Source of the DNA: Comamonas sp. KCTC 72670 | GTDB taxonomy: Bacteria; Myxococcota; Myxococcia; Myxococcales; Myxococcaceae | Reading direction: 5' to 3' | Assembly: GCA_014656495.1 (NCBI GenBank) | Contig: BNCN01000001.1 | Span: 496,001-560,000 of the forward strand | Length of the DNA stretch: 64,000 bases | In this document: piece by piece, positions 40,522-50,300 of the stretch | Layout of the letters: the number at the start of each line of letters is the position of its first letter | Position numbering within the stretch: position 1 is the first letter of the stretch | Notes under the pieces: model-generated | Seen by the model: the letters and a program-made list of their open reading frames with translations, nothing else | What the model was told of the DNA's origin: nothing | Databases searched by the model: none | Translations under genes and position numbers: made by a program

Positions 40522-41810
40522 AAGCCCTGCTCCTCTCCCTGCTGCTGCTCCCCGTCGTCGCGCTCGCGCAGGCGCCCACCATTGAAATCTCCGGCGCCAA
40601 CTTCCGGCCGCTGCCGGTGGCGGTGCCCGCCCCCCTGACGCAGAACGACGGCGCGAAGGCGCAGGCGGCGTCCTTCGACGCGGCCTTCAGCTTCGACTTG
40701 ACCGCCTCCGGCATCCTCCAGGTGCTGGACCGCAAGGGCTTCACCGCGGACGCGAAGGAAGGCATGGCCGCCGCCAGCATCAACTTCAGCCGCTGGGCGG
40801 ACGTGGGCGCCGAGGCGCTGGTGAAGGTGTCCCTGGCGCAGGACGCGGGCGTGCTGCGCGGGGAGCTGCGCCTGTTCAACGTGGGCACCGGCCGCGAGGA
40901 CCTGAAGGTGTCCAAGGACGCGCCCGCCGAGGACGCCTCGCTGCTGGCACACCGGCTGGCGGACGCGCTCTACCGGCACTTCACCAAGGAGCCCAGCCCC
41001 TTCCTGTCGCGCATCACCTACGTGCGCAAGGCGGGCACCAACCGCGACGTCATCATCGCGGACTGGGACGGCGGCAACGCCCGCGCCCTCACCAAGGGCG
41101 GCATCAACATCCTCCCCGGGCTGAGCCCGGACGGCTCGCAGGTCGCCTTCACCACGTACCGGAAGAACCGCCCGGACATCTACGTGCAGGCGCCCGGCGG
41201 CGAGGCCCGCTCCGTCATCTCCGGTGGGCAGATGGCCACCGGCGCGGCCTTCTCTCCGGACGGCAAGCGCATCGCCTACTCGCTGGCGGAGGGCGAGAGC
41301 GCGCAGATTCACGTGGCCAACGCCGACGGCAGCGGCAACCGCGCGCTCACCGACACGCCCTATGGCCTCAACACCAGCCCCACCTGGTCGCCGGACGGCA
41401 AGCGCATCGCCTTCGTGTCCAACCGGGGCGGCAGCCCGCAGGTCTACGTGATGAACGCGGACGGCACGAGCGTGCGGCGGCTCACCTTCCAGGGCAACTA
41501 CAACCAGACGCCGGACTGGTCGCCGCGCGGAGACCTCATCGTCTTCACGGCGCGCGATGAGCGCAACGCCTTCGACCTCTTCACCATCAACGTCGAGACG
41601 GGCAAGGTGACGCGCCTCACGCAGGACCAGGGCAGCAACGAGGAGCCCGCGTTCTCGCCCAACGGCCGGCTCATCGTCTTCACGTCCACGCGCAACGGCG
41701 GCTCGCAGCTCTACGTGATGACGGCGGACGGAAACAACCAGTTGCCGCTGCGCGCCGAGAAGGGCGTGTACCAGACGCCGGACTGGTCGGCGCTGCCGCA
41801 GGCGCAGTAG
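40518..41810 (+). CDS. tolB: TolB-like beta-propeller periplasmic protein (AglW-like)
   Basis: A 430-residue TolB: signal peptide (MKALLLSLLLLPVVALAQA), N-terminal TolB domain (~20-165), then a six-bladed propeller with the repeated 'LSPDGSQVAF', 'FSPDGKRIAYS', 'WSPDGKRIAFVSNRGG', 'WSPRGDLIVF', 'FSPNGRLIVFTSTRNG' strands. In the M. xanthus cluster this place is taken by AglW. Ordinarily tolB is followed by pal; here a tandem repeat and an unrelated operon follow. ATGA overlap with the preceding gene. Confidence 0.95.
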   Translation: MKALLLSLLLLPVVALAQAPTIEISGANFRPLPVAVPAPLTQNDGAKAQAASFDAAFSFDLTASGILQVLDRKGFTADAKEGMAAASINFSRWADVGAEALVKVSLAQDAGVLRGELRLFNVGTGREDLKVSKDAPAEDASLLAHRLADALYRHFTKEPSPFLSRITYVRKAGTNRDVIIADWDGGNARALTKGGINILPGLSPDGSQVAFTTYRKNRPDIYVQAPGGEARSVISGGQMATGAAFSPDGKRIAYSLAEGESAQIHVANADGSGNRALTDTPYGLNTSPTWSPDGKRIAFVSNRGGSPQVYVMNADGTSVRRLTFQGNYNQTPDWSPRGDLIVFTARDERNAFDLFTINVETGKVTRLTQDQGSNEEPAFSPNGRLIVFTSTRNGGSQLYVMTADGNNQLPLRAEKGVYQTPDWSALPQAQ

Positions 41811-41882
41811 CGAACAGCCCCCACGGGAGCGGGCGTCACGGCCCCTCCCTCCCGGCGTGCCGCGGTCGAGGCACGCCGGCCC

Positions 41883-42058
41883 CGAAAGCCAGGGCCCGGA
41901 CGTTCTCCCTTCCTGGCGCCCCGGGCCTGCGTGCTGGAACCGACACGCCAGAGCCCGGACGCTCTCCCTTCCCAGCAACTCGGGGCCGACGGCGGGAACG
42001 GGCAAGCCATGCCCCGGACGTCCGCCCTTCCCGGCGGCGCGGGCCTGCCGGATGGAAC
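41883..42058. repeat. Three tandem copies of a 58-59-bp intergenic repeat
   Basis: Units at 41883-41940, 41941-41999 and 42000-42058 each end in GGAAC and share a core CCCGGACG(T/C)(T/C)CTCCCTTCC or close variant, followed by GC-rich bases with GGGCC. A more decayed fourth copy may lie at about 41840-41880 (CCCTCCCTCCCGGCG). The units differ at roughly a third of positions, so the array is old. It fills most of the gap between tolB and the PLP enzyme gene. Confidence 0.75.
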
Positions 42059-42103
42059 GCACCGGCGTTGACAGGCCGGGCGCGCTCGGTTCGAGTCTCC
42101 CGC

Positions 42104-43288
42104 ATGAGCGCGTCCTTCCGAAGCCACTGGAGCCTGGACCCCGAGGTCGTCTTCCTGAACCACGGTTCGTTCGGGGCCTGCCCCACTGCCGTCCTCCAGC
42201 GTCAGGCCGAGCTCCGCGCCCGCCTGGAAGCCGAACCGGTGCGCTTCCTCCACCGCGAAATCGAACCGCTCCTGGACGACGCTCGCACCGCGCTCGCAGC
42301 GTTCCTCGACGCGGACGCGGATGACCTGGGCTTCGTCCCCAACGCGACTGCGGGCGTCAACACGGTGCTGCGCTCGCTGCGCTTCGCCCCGGGCGACGAG
42401 TTGCTCACCACCGACCACGAGTACAACGCCAGCCGCAACGCGCTGGACTTCGTGGCCTCGCAATGGGGCGCGAAGGTGGTGGTGGCGAAGCTGCCCTGGC
42501 CGGTGCCATCCGCGCAGGCGGTGATGGACGCGGTGCTGCCGCACGTGACGCCGCGCACGCGCCTGCTCCTGGTGGACCACGTCTCCAGTCAGACGGCACT
42601 GGTGATGCCGCTGGCGCAGCTCATCTCCGAACTGAAGGCGCGCGGCGTGGAGACGCTGGTGGACGGCGCGCACGGCCCGGGAATGCTGCCGCTGTCCCTG
42701 CGCACGCTGGGCGCGGGTTACTACACCGGCAACTGCCACAAGTGGCTGTGCGCGCCCAAGGGCGCCGCGTTCCTCCACGTCCGCAGGGACCTCCAGGACG
42801 CCATCAAGCCGCTGTCCATCAGCCACGGGCACAACTCCCGGAGGACGGACCGCTCGCGGTTCCGCCTGGACTTCGACTGGACGGGCACGCACGACCCGTC
42901 CCCCATGCTCTGCGTCCCCGAGGCGATTCGCGTCGTGGGCGGGCTGCTCCCCGGCGGCTGGCCGGAGGTCATGGCCTCCAACCGGGCCAAGGCCCTCGCG
43001 GCGCAAAACAAGCTGTGCGCGCGGCTGGGCACCCAGCCGGCCTGCCCTGAGGACATGGTGGGCAGCATGGCCACGGTGGGCCTGCCCGACGGCTTCCCGG
43101 AGCCTCCCCCGCCCCCGCTCTACGTGGATCCGCTCCACCTGCGCCTCTTCGACACGTACCGCATCGAGGCGCAAATCACCCCCTGGCCCCGGCCCCCGCA
43201 CAGGCATGTGCGCATCTCCGCCCAGCTCTACAACACCCCCGCGGATTACGAGGCCCTGGGCAGTGCTTTGGAAGCGCTGCTGCGTTGA
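42104..43288 (+). CDS. PLP-dependent class V aminotransferase (isopenicillin-N epimerase-like)
   Basis: A 394-residue fold-type I PLP enzyme. It opens with 'DPEVVFLNHGSFGACP', has 'FVPNATAGVNTVLRSL' (PLP phosphate region), 'VDHVSSQTALVMPL', the PLP Asp in 'LVDGAHGPGMLPL' and the Schiff-base Lys in 'YYTGNCHKWLCAPKGAAFL'. This matches the CefD/EgtE-like branch; likely reactions include epimerisation, C-S lyase or transamination, substrate unknown. ATG 42104 is used; TTGACA at 42068-42073 lies within reach but the matching -10 is poor. It leads an operon with ppx (14-bp gap) and the MFS gene. Confidence 0.88.
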   Translation: MSASFRSHWSLDPEVVFLNHGSFGACPTAVLQRQAELRARLEAEPVRFLHREIEPLLDDARTALAAFLDADADDLGFVPNATAGVNTVLRSLRFAPGDELLTTDHEYNASRNALDFVASQWGAKVVVAKLPWPVPSAQAVMDAVLPHVTPRTRLLLVDHVSSQTALVMPLAQLISELKARGVETLVDGAHGPGMLPLSLRTLGAGYYTGNCHKWLCAPKGAAFLHVRRDLQDAIKPLSISHGHNSRRTDRSRFRLDFDWTGTHDPSPMLCVPEAIRVVGGLLPGGWPEVMASNRAKALAAQNKLCARLGTQPACPEDMVGSMATVGLPDGFPEPPPPPLYVDPLHLRLFDTYRIEAQITPWPRPPHRHVRISAQLYNTPADYEALGSALEALLR

Positions 43289-43302
43289 GTAGGCTGCCGC
43301 GC

Positions 43303-44238
43303 ATGTCGCGTTTCGCCACCATCGATGTGGGAAGCAACTCGGTGCTGCTGCTCGTCGCCGAGCGCAGTCCAGACGGCCGCTTCGAGGCCGTGAAGGAGCG
43401 TGCGGAAATCACCCGCCTGGGCCGGGGCGTGGACGCGACGCGACGCCTCTCCGCCGAGGGCATGGAGGCGACGCTCCAGGTGCTGGAGTCCTTCGCCAGC
43501 GAGGCGCGCGCCCTGGGCGCCGAAGGCATCGCCGTCTCCGCCACCAGCGCCGCGCGTGACGCGGAGAATGGCGCGGAGTTCCTGGCCGCCGCCAAGGCCC
43601 GCGCGGACGTGACGGTGGAAATCATCTCCGGCGCCATGGAGGCGGAGCTGTCCTTCGCCGCGGTGCACGCGGACTTCGCGGCGGACGCCGCCGGGCCCCT
43701 GCTGGTGCTCGACATCGGCGGCGGCTCCACCGAGTTCATCTACGGCAACCGCGGCGGCCACGTGGACTTCCGCCACAGCTTCGACGTGGGCGCGGTGCGC
43801 ATGACGGAGCGCTTCGTCCGCTCGGACCCGATGACGCCCGAGGACCGCGCGCGCGTCGAGGCGCACCTGAAGGAGACGTTCCGGACGCTCCCCGCGCCCC
43901 CGCCCGGCGCGGCCCTGGTGGGCGTGGCCGGCACGGTGACGACGGTGTACGCCGTGCAGCACGCCATCGACCCCTATGTCGCGGAGCAGGTCCATGGCGG
44001 CTCACTGTCCGTAGGCGAGCTGTCCTCGCTGACGGACCGGCTGTGCGCCATGCCGCTGGAGCAGCGGCGCGCCCTGCCCGGCATGCAGCCCAAGCGCGCG
44101 GATGTCATCCCCGCGGGCACGCTCATCCTGCTCGAAGCGGTGAAGGCCCTGGGCCTGGATTCGTGCCGGGTGAGTGACAGGGGCCTGCGCTGGGGCCTGC
44201 TCGCGCACCGCTTCGGAGCCGGAGCCACCTCTCCATGA
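43303..44238 (+). CDS. ppx: Exopolyphosphatase / guanosine pentaphosphate phosphatase family
   Basis: A 311-residue ASKHA-fold phosphatase of the short Ppx/GppA type (no HD domain). Motifs: FATIDVGSNSVLLLVAE (phosphate 1), 'ISGAMEAELSFAAV', 'LVLDIGGGSTEFIYG' (phosphate 2), 'GVAGTVTTVYAVQH' and 'RADVIPAGTLILLEAVKALGL ... SDRGLRWGLL'. It should hydrolyse polyphosphate or pppGpp, linking to stringent control that matters in myxobacterial development (general knowledge). ATG 43303 (MSRFATIDVG). The stop overlaps the MFS ATG by 4 bp. Confidence 0.9.
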   Translation: MSRFATIDVGSNSVLLLVAERSPDGRFEAVKERAEITRLGRGVDATRRLSAEGMEATLQVLESFASEARALGAEGIAVSATSAARDAENGAEFLAAAKARADVTVEIISGAMEAELSFAAVHADFAADAAGPLLVLDIGGGSTEFIYGNRGGHVDFRHSFDVGAVRMTERFVRSDPMTPEDRARVEAHLKETFRTLPAPPPGAALVGVAGTVTTVYAVQHAIDPYVAEQVHGGSLSVGELSSLTDRLCAMPLEQRRALPGMQPKRADVIPAGTLILLEAVKALGLDSCRVSDRGLRWGLLAHRFGAGATSP

Positions 44239-45497
44239 ACGCCCAACCCGCGGCCACACCGGCCGCGTCCGCAGCGCCCGCCGCCAACGCCGGCTATGCG
44301 CTGCTCATCCTCACCCTCATCAACCTGGTCAACTACCTCGACCGCTACATCGTCGCGGTGGCCTTGCCGGGCATCCAGCAGGAATTCGGCATCAACGACA
44401 CGCAGTCCGGCCTGCTGGGCACCATGTTCATCGTGGTGTTCATGCTGGCCTCGCCGCTGGGCGGGTTCCTCGGGGACCGCTATCCGCGGCGGCTGCTGGT
44501 CGCGGGCGGCGTGATTCTCTGGAGCCTCGCCACCGGCGCCAGCGGCCTGGCCACGTCGTTCGGCGCGCTGCTGCTCGCCCGCGCGGTGATTGGCATCGGT
44601 GAGGCGGGTTACGGCGCGGTGGCGCCCAGCATCATCTCGGACCTGTACCCGCGCACCCAACGCACGCGGATGTTGGCGTTCTTCTACATCGCCATTCCCG
44701 TGGGCGCGGCGGCGGGCTACGGCCTGGGCGGGTGGCTGACGCAGGCGTACTCGTGGCACGTCGCCTTCTTCGCGGGCGGCGTTCCCGGCCTGATTCTGGG
44801 CGCCATGGCCTTCTTCATGCCGGAGCCGCAGCGCGGCGCCATGGACGGCCCGGAAGCCCAGGCGAAGCTGCCCTTCATGGTCGGCCTGAAGGGCCTGGCA
44901 CGCAACGCGGCCTTCTGGGCGGTGACGGCGGGCTACACGCTGATGACGTTCTCCATTGGCGGCCTGGGCTTCTGGATGCCCACGTACCTGGTGCGTGAGC
45001 GGGGCCTGGCGCAGGACAGCTCGGGCTTCATCTTCGGCGCGATCACCGCGGTGGCGGGGCTGCTGGGGACGCTGGCGGGCGGGTGGCTGGGCGACAAGCT
45101 CGACCGCAAGCGCGAGGGCGGCGGCCTGTGGATGTCCGGCGTCGGCCTGCTGCTCGCGTCGCCGTGCATGTTCCTGGCGGTGCAACTGGACGCGGTGGGC
45201 CCCACGTTCGCGGCCATCGCCGTGGCCCAGTTCCTCATCTTCCTCAACAGCGGGCCCATCAACGCGGCCATCGTCAACTGCGTGCCGCCCGCGTTCCGCG
45301 CCTTCGCCATGGGGCTGAACGTGCTGTGCATCCACCTGCTGGGTGACGCCATCTCCCCCACCCTCATCGGCAACATCGCGGACGCGTCCAGCCTGCGCAC
45401 CGCCATCGCGATGAACGCGCTGCCCGTCCTCCTGGGCGGCCTCGCGCTGCTGGTGGGCGCCAAGCTGTTCCGCGAAGCCGTGCCCCGGGAGCGTTAG
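44235..45497 (+). CDS. MFS transporter, Spinster-like
   Basis: A 420-residue 12-helix MFS carrier. Helix 1 includes 'NLVNYLDRYIVAVALPGIQQEFGINDTQSGLLGTMFIVVFM', the sequence pattern of the Spinster (Spns) branch; the loop motif is 'GGFLGDRYPRRLLVAGG' and the equivalent in the second half 'GGWLGDKLDRKREGGG'. Bacterial Spns proteins carry lysophospholipids or other amphiphiles, so a lipid or drug substrate is inferred. Third gene in the operon; its stop overlaps the stop of the convergent acyltransferase by 3 bases. Confidence 0.88.
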   Translation: MNAQPAATPAASAAPAANAGYALLILTLINLVNYLDRYIVAVALPGIQQEFGINDTQSGLLGTMFIVVFMLASPLGGFLGDRYPRRLLVAGGVILWSLATGASGLATSFGALLLARAVIGIGEAGYGAVAPSIISDLYPRTQRTRMLAFFYIAIPVGAAAGYGLGGWLTQAYSWHVAFFAGGVPGLILGAMAFFMPEPQRGAMDGPEAQAKLPFMVGLKGLARNAAFWAVTAGYTLMTFSIGGLGFWMPTYLVRERGLAQDSSGFIFGAITAVAGLLGTLAGGWLGDKLDRKREGGGLWMSGVGLLLASPCMFLAVQLDAVGPTFAAIAVAQFLIFLNSGPINAAIVNCVPPAFRAFAMGLNVLCIHLLGDAISPTLIGNIADASSLRTAIAMNALPVLLGGLALLVGAKLFREAVPRER

Positions 45498-46813
45498 CTC
45501 CGGACGGAGGCATCCAGCCGGGGCCGGTACTCATCGGCCAGGCGCTCCACCTCCGAGGCCAGCCGCTCGCCCTCCGCGAGCAGCAGCGCCTTGAGCCGTG
45601 CGCGGTTGCCCAGCGTGAAGAACACCCGGATGTCCCGCTGGAGCGCGCCCCACCGCTCGGAGAAGTAGAGGGTGAACAACGCCAGGGGCGGCACCGCCAC
45701 GAAGACGGCCACCGCCAGCACCGCGCCGCCCCAGACGGCCGCCGCGGTCGTCAGCGCGCCCCACCACACCAGCGCCACCACGAAGGCGGTGAGGAACTTC
45801 ACCGTCGCCTGCACGTCCAGCTCGGCGCGGCGGCTGGCGAGCCGGGGCACCTGATACGGCAGCCAGAACAGGCCCAGCCCGAGCGCGAACAGCGGCAGCC
45901 CGAAGACGAGCGCCAACAGGTTCTTCACCACGAAGGGCACCACGTTTCCGGGGCGGTAGACGAGCGCCAGGTCCTCGGGCCCCGTCGCCCGCACCAGCCC
46001 CAGCCGGTGCTGGAACGCGGCGAACTGCTCGCGGAGCCCCTCGAAGCGCTCGGGCTCCTGCGTGCGGAAGAGCTGGACGCCTCGCGCCCACAGCCGGAGC
46101 CGCTCCGCGTCGAGCGCCCCACCCTGCCTGAAGGCGAAGAGCTGCTCGGCGAGCTGCACCAGCGGGAGGTCCGCCCACTGCTCCAGGTTGAGCGTCACCG
46201 CGCGCAGTCCCTCCGCGATGCGCTCCGTCAGGCCGCGCACGGCGTCGGGCTCGGCGGCGGCGTCCGCGGGGAGGAAGGCCTGCACGTCGATGGCGGGCCC
46301 TACGTCGATGAGCACCTCGCTGCGGAACACGTGCTTCTCCGCGTAGGTGAGCCCCACGGGGACGATGCGCACGGCCGCGCCGGCCTTCGCCGCGTTCAGG
46401 GCGATGCGCGCCGCGCCCGTCTTCAGCTCGGCGAGCCCGGGCTCGGAGTGACTCTTCCCCTCGGGGAAGATGGTGATGGCGCGGCCCTGCACCAGCGCGC
46501 CCTTGGCGGCGTCCAGCGTGCCTTCGTTGCCGCCCATCTTCGTGGGGTCATCCTGCTTCCGGTACACGGGCAGCGCGTCCAGACCCTTGAGGAGCCAGCC
46601 GATGACGGGCATCCGGAACAGGGGGGCCTTCGCCAGGAAGGTCACCTTGCGCTGCGTGAGGATGAACACCAACGCCGGGTCGATGAGCCCGTTCGGGTGG
46701 TTGCCCACGAAGAGCACCGGGCCTGCCGGCTCCAGCGCCGGGGCATTCACCTTCACCCGGTAGAAGAGACGCAGGCACAGGGCCACCACTGCACGCACGC
46801 ACGCGTAGAACAC
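45494..46813 (-). CDS. PlsC-type glycerolipid acyltransferase
   Basis: A 439-residue membrane acyltransferase. The catalytic motif reads LFVGNHPNGLIDPALV, an H-x5-D spacing like the yeast Gpt2/Sct1 glycerol-3-phosphate acyltransferases ('HPNxLxDP'), not the usual H-x4-D of PlsC. Motif 'ITIFPEGKSHSEPGL' binds the phosphate and 'VRIVPVGLTY' follows. The C-terminal half has helical hairpins (LLALVFGLPLFALGLGLFWLPY, LTAFVVALVWWGALTTAAAVWGGAVLAVAVFVAV). GTG start. It lies 22 bp downstream of the lipoprotein and ends the sgmX-TamB-Omp85 run; it likely acylates glycerol-3-phosphate, DHAP or a lyso-lipid. Confidence 0.88.
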   Translation of the reverse strand: MFYACVRAVVALCLRLFYRVKVNAPALEPAGPVLFVGNHPNGLIDPALVFILTQRKVTFLAKAPLFRMPVIGWLLKGLDALPVYRKQDDPTKMGGNEGTLDAAKGALVQGRAITIFPEGKSHSEPGLAELKTGAARIALNAAKAGAAVRIVPVGLTYAEKHVFRSEVLIDVGPAIDVQAFLPADAAAEPDAVRGLTERIAEGLRAVTLNLEQWADLPLVQLAEQLFAFRQGGALDAERLRLWARGVQLFRTQEPERFEGLREQFAAFQHRLGLVRATGPEDLALVYRPGNVVPFVVKNLLALVFGLPLFALGLGLFWLPYQVPRLASRRAELDVQATVKFLTAFVVALVWWGALTTAAAVWGGAVLAVAVFVAVPPLALFTLYFSERWGALQRDIRVFFTLGNRARLKALLLAEGERLASEVERLADEYRPRLDASVRS

Positions 46814-46835
46814 GGTGGAGACTGTACTCCACGTC

Positions 46836-47348
46836 TCAGGGATACCGGTCCACCACCTGGATGACGCCCGTGTTGTCCTGCACCACGGAGAAGCCCTTCA
46901 TCGGGCTGGGGTAGGCAATCAGGCCCTCCCCGTCCCGGTCCCACCGCGCATCCAGGAGGATGCCGCAGAAGGGCACCGACGCGCCGGACTCCGGCAGGAA
47001 GATGCGGTCATACCGGCCGAAGACGCGGTGCTTCGTCACGTACAGGCGCCCGCCGATGCGCGCGCCCGGAAGCTGCTGCTCCCCGGTGTCGCGCGGCAGC
47101 GCAATCACGAAGCTGTAGTTGTAGCGCGCCGGCCCGGGGTGGTCCTGGATGGCGTCCACGATGACGGGCACCTTGTCCCCCGGCTTCAGGCCCAGGCGCT
47201 CCATCTGGAGCAAGGCGCCCCGGGGACACGTGCCCTCGGGAGGCATCCACTTCGGCCGCTCGGGCCCCGCGGCGGCGGACTTCGAATGCCCGCACCCGGC
47301 GACGGCGCCCCAGAGCCCCAAGCCCACCACCCAGCTCCGCCAACGCAT
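46836..47348 (-). CDS. Lipoprotein, hypothetical
   Basis: A 170-residue lipoprotein with signal MRWRSWVVGLGLWGAVAGC (lipobox VAGC). The mature part is beta-rich: 'GALLQMERLGLKPGDKVPVIVDAIQDHPGPARYNYSFVIALPRDTG', 'GGRLYVTKHRVFGRYDRIFLPESG', 'SPMKGFSVVQDNTGVIQVVDRYP'. No family recognised. It lies between the Omp85 gene (17-bp gap) and the acyltransferase (22-bp gap), so an outer-membrane partner of the Omp85-TamB pair is possible. The open frame continues far upstream antisense, which is not coding. Confidence 0.78.
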   Translation of the reverse strand: MRWRSWVVGLGLWGAVAGCGHSKSAAAGPERPKWMPPEGTCPRGALLQMERLGLKPGDKVPVIVDAIQDHPGPARYNYSFVIALPRDTGEQQLPGARIGGRLYVTKHRVFGRYDRIFLPESGASVPFCGILLDARWDRDGEGLIAYPSPMKGFSVVQDNTGVIQVVDRYP

Positions 47349-47365
47349 GCGCGCCCTCGCCTTCC

Positions 47366-50300
47366 TCAGAACGTGCCGATGCTGAAGTGGAACTGCGTGG
47401 TGGCCTCGTTGATGGACTCGTCCGGGTCCAGGTTGAAGCCCACGTCGAAGGCCAGCGGACCCACGGGCGTCACGTAGCGCAGGCCCGCGCCCGCCGCGTA
47501 GCGCAGCCGGCCCGGCTCGAACTGCGTCCGGTCCAGCCACAGGTTGCCCGCCTCGAAGAACAGGCCCAGGTCCACGGAGGACAAGGCCGGCAGGCGCAGC
47601 TCCGCCTTGCCCAGGGTGAAGAGCTCGCCGCCCTGGCTCGTGGGCACCTGGCCCGCGAGGACGGCCTTCAGCTCCGCGGGGCATCCCGCGGGCGAAATCA
47701 GCGCCCGGCAGTCCCGCAGGCGCTGTTGCAAGACCCCGCGCACATCCTCGGGCAACACGCCGTCTTCCCGGAAGCCCCGCAGGCTCGACGAGCCGCCCAG
47801 GTAGAACAGCTTCGAGCCGATGGCCTGCGCCTGCTCCTCCAGCGGGAGGATGGTGCCCGCGCGCGCGGACAGCGCCACGCTCGCCCGGCGCCCCAGGGGG
47901 ATGTACCCGCTCAGGCTGCCGGACAGCTTCACGCCGTCGATGGGGTACGCGTCCACGCGGTTGCCGGCGACGTCGGTGGGACGCACGCTCAAGCCCCGGG
48001 TGAACTCCGCGCTGGAGACGAACACGATGCCGCGCCGAGGGTTGGCCGGGTCGTCGCGGAAGTCGAGCGTGGCCGTGGGCCGCAGCGAGTGCAGCGCGAA
48101 GTCGCCGAACGGGTAGCGCAGCCGCTCCTGGTCGGCGCGGTTGAGCAGCTCCAGCACGCCCGCGCGCGAGCGCAGCCGGTTGTTCTCCACTTCGTAGGAC
48201 AGCGACAGGTTGAGCCACGGCGCCACCGCCCAGTCCGTGGCCGCGGCCGCGGCGAATCGCGTGGAGACGTACGACGGCCGGTGGATGCGCTCGCCAATGA
48301 GGTCCAGCCGGGCCCCCACCTGCAACGGCAGCAGGAAGAACAACCGCGGCTGCGCCAGCGCGAGGTTGCCACGGCCACCGAAGCCGGCGAGGCCCTGGAG
48401 CTCCAAGTCACACCCCGGCGCCGCGCCGCCGCCCAGCCCCACCTGCTGACACGCGATGCGCCTGTCCCGGGACAGCGCCTCCGCGCCCCAGCCCGCGTAG
48501 TTGATCTTCCCTCGCGCCAGCAGGCTGAGCCCCAGGCCGTCCAGGTTGCGGTACGCCGTGTCCAGGGTGATTCGCGGACCGTCCACCAGGAAGTAGCCAC
48601 CGGACACCTGGCCATCCAGCCGGGGCCGCTCCTGGACGGACACCATCACGTCCTTGGTCTCCTCGCGGCGGGTGGGGTCGGCCAGCGCCACGTCCACCTG
48701 GCGGAACACGCCGAGCCGGGCCAGGCGGCGCTGCCCCTCCGTCAGCTCGTCCAACGAGACGGGCTTGCCCTCCACCACCGCCAGGTTGGCCAACACCAGG
48801 TCCGGGTCGGTGCGCGTCAGGCCCTGCACCAGAATCTTGCCCACCTTCACCTGCGGGCCCGCGTCCGCGCGGAAGGTGACGGTCGCCTGCGTCCCATCCT
48901 CGACCACGCCCGTCTCCGTGGTGACGCGCGCGAAGAGGTAGCCCTGCCGTCCCAGCTCCTGCTCGAGCACCTGGCGCGAGGACTCCACCGCGTCGAAGCT
49001 CAGCGGCTCGCCTTCACTCACGCGGCGGCCCAGGGCCCAGGAGGACAGCCCCTGGGGCACGCCCTCGAACTCCACCTTCACCAGCTTCGCCTGAGGGCCC
49101 TCCACCACGTCGAAGTCCGCGACCGCCGTGCGGGCCTTCACGTCCACCGTCAGCCCCCGGAAGGTCACCGCCGCGGAGAGGTAGCCCTGCTCGCGGTAGG
49201 CCTCGTTCATGGCCTCCAGCGCGTCCTGCCACGCGTCCTCCACGTACACCGTGGAGGGTGGCGGCGGGGGCGAGACTCCGGGCGCGCCGAGGCCGTGGCG
49301 CCCCTCGGCATCCATCGGGTCATCGCGCATCGGCAGGTCCAGCTCCGGGCGCGTCATGCCCGCCAGCACCCGCCCCGCCAGCAACGCGCGCAAGGTGTCC
49401 GCGGGCAGCCCCGCGCTGCCGTGGAAGCGCACGTCGGTGACGCGCGTCACGTGCCCTTCCTCCACGTCGAACACCAACGCCGCCGCCTCGCCATCGGGCC
49501 GGAGCACCTCGCGGGGGCGCACTCGCACGTCGAGGAAGCCCCGGTACCGGTAGAAGGCCTCCACGCGGCGCGCCAGGCGGCCCGCGACCACCTCGTCCAT
49601 GGGCTCCGAGACGTCATGCGCGAGCACGCGCTGCAGCACCTCCGAGGAGAAGTGCCGGTTGCCATGGAAGCGCAGCAGGTACTTGGGGCCCGCCGCCAAT
49701 GGCACCGCCACGGACGCGAAGCTGCCCTCCACCATCACCGCGGGCGCCCCCACCTGCGCGCGCCAGTAGCCCTCTTCGCGCATCAGCGTGCGCAGCTGGT
49801 CCAGCGAGCCGGTGAGCCGCGCCCGGTCGAACACCTGCCCCGGCCGGAGCTCCAGAATCTCCAGCAGCCGGTGCAACGGGAGCCCGGGGCTGCCGGAGAA
49901 GGTCACCTGCCGCACCCGCGTGGGCAGGCCTTCCGAGACGGAGAACACCACCGCGGTGCCGTTCGTCACCGGCTCCTGCGTCACGGTGACTTTCGTCGCG
50001 TCGTAGCCCTTGCGCTGGTACGCCTGGAGCACGGCCGCCACCGCGCCGTCCAGCTCCTCCGCGTCCAGCGGCCCGCCCTCGAGGAGGCCGCTGGCCTCCA
50101 GGAGCTCGCCGTCCGACAGCACGCCATTGTGCTCGAAGCGCAGCCGCGCCAGCCGGGCCACGGGCGTCAGCTGGAACATCAGCCGCACCCCGCCCTTCAC
50201 CGCCTCCGTGCGCGCCACCACGTCCGTGAAACGGCCCGTGGCCCACAGCCGCTCCACCGAGCGCCGCACCGCGCCTGGCGTCAGCGTCTGTCCCTTGCGC

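Noticed and set aside
41883..42058. Tandem repeat as a possible CRISPR array
   Set aside because: Adjacent units with no spacers, repeat identity too low, and no cas genes in the window.
42082..42100. T-arm-like sequence GGTTCGAGTCTCC suggesting a tRNA
   Set aside because: No D arm, anticodon arm or acceptor pairing is found in the preceding 70 bases; this is the upstream region of the PLP enzyme gene.
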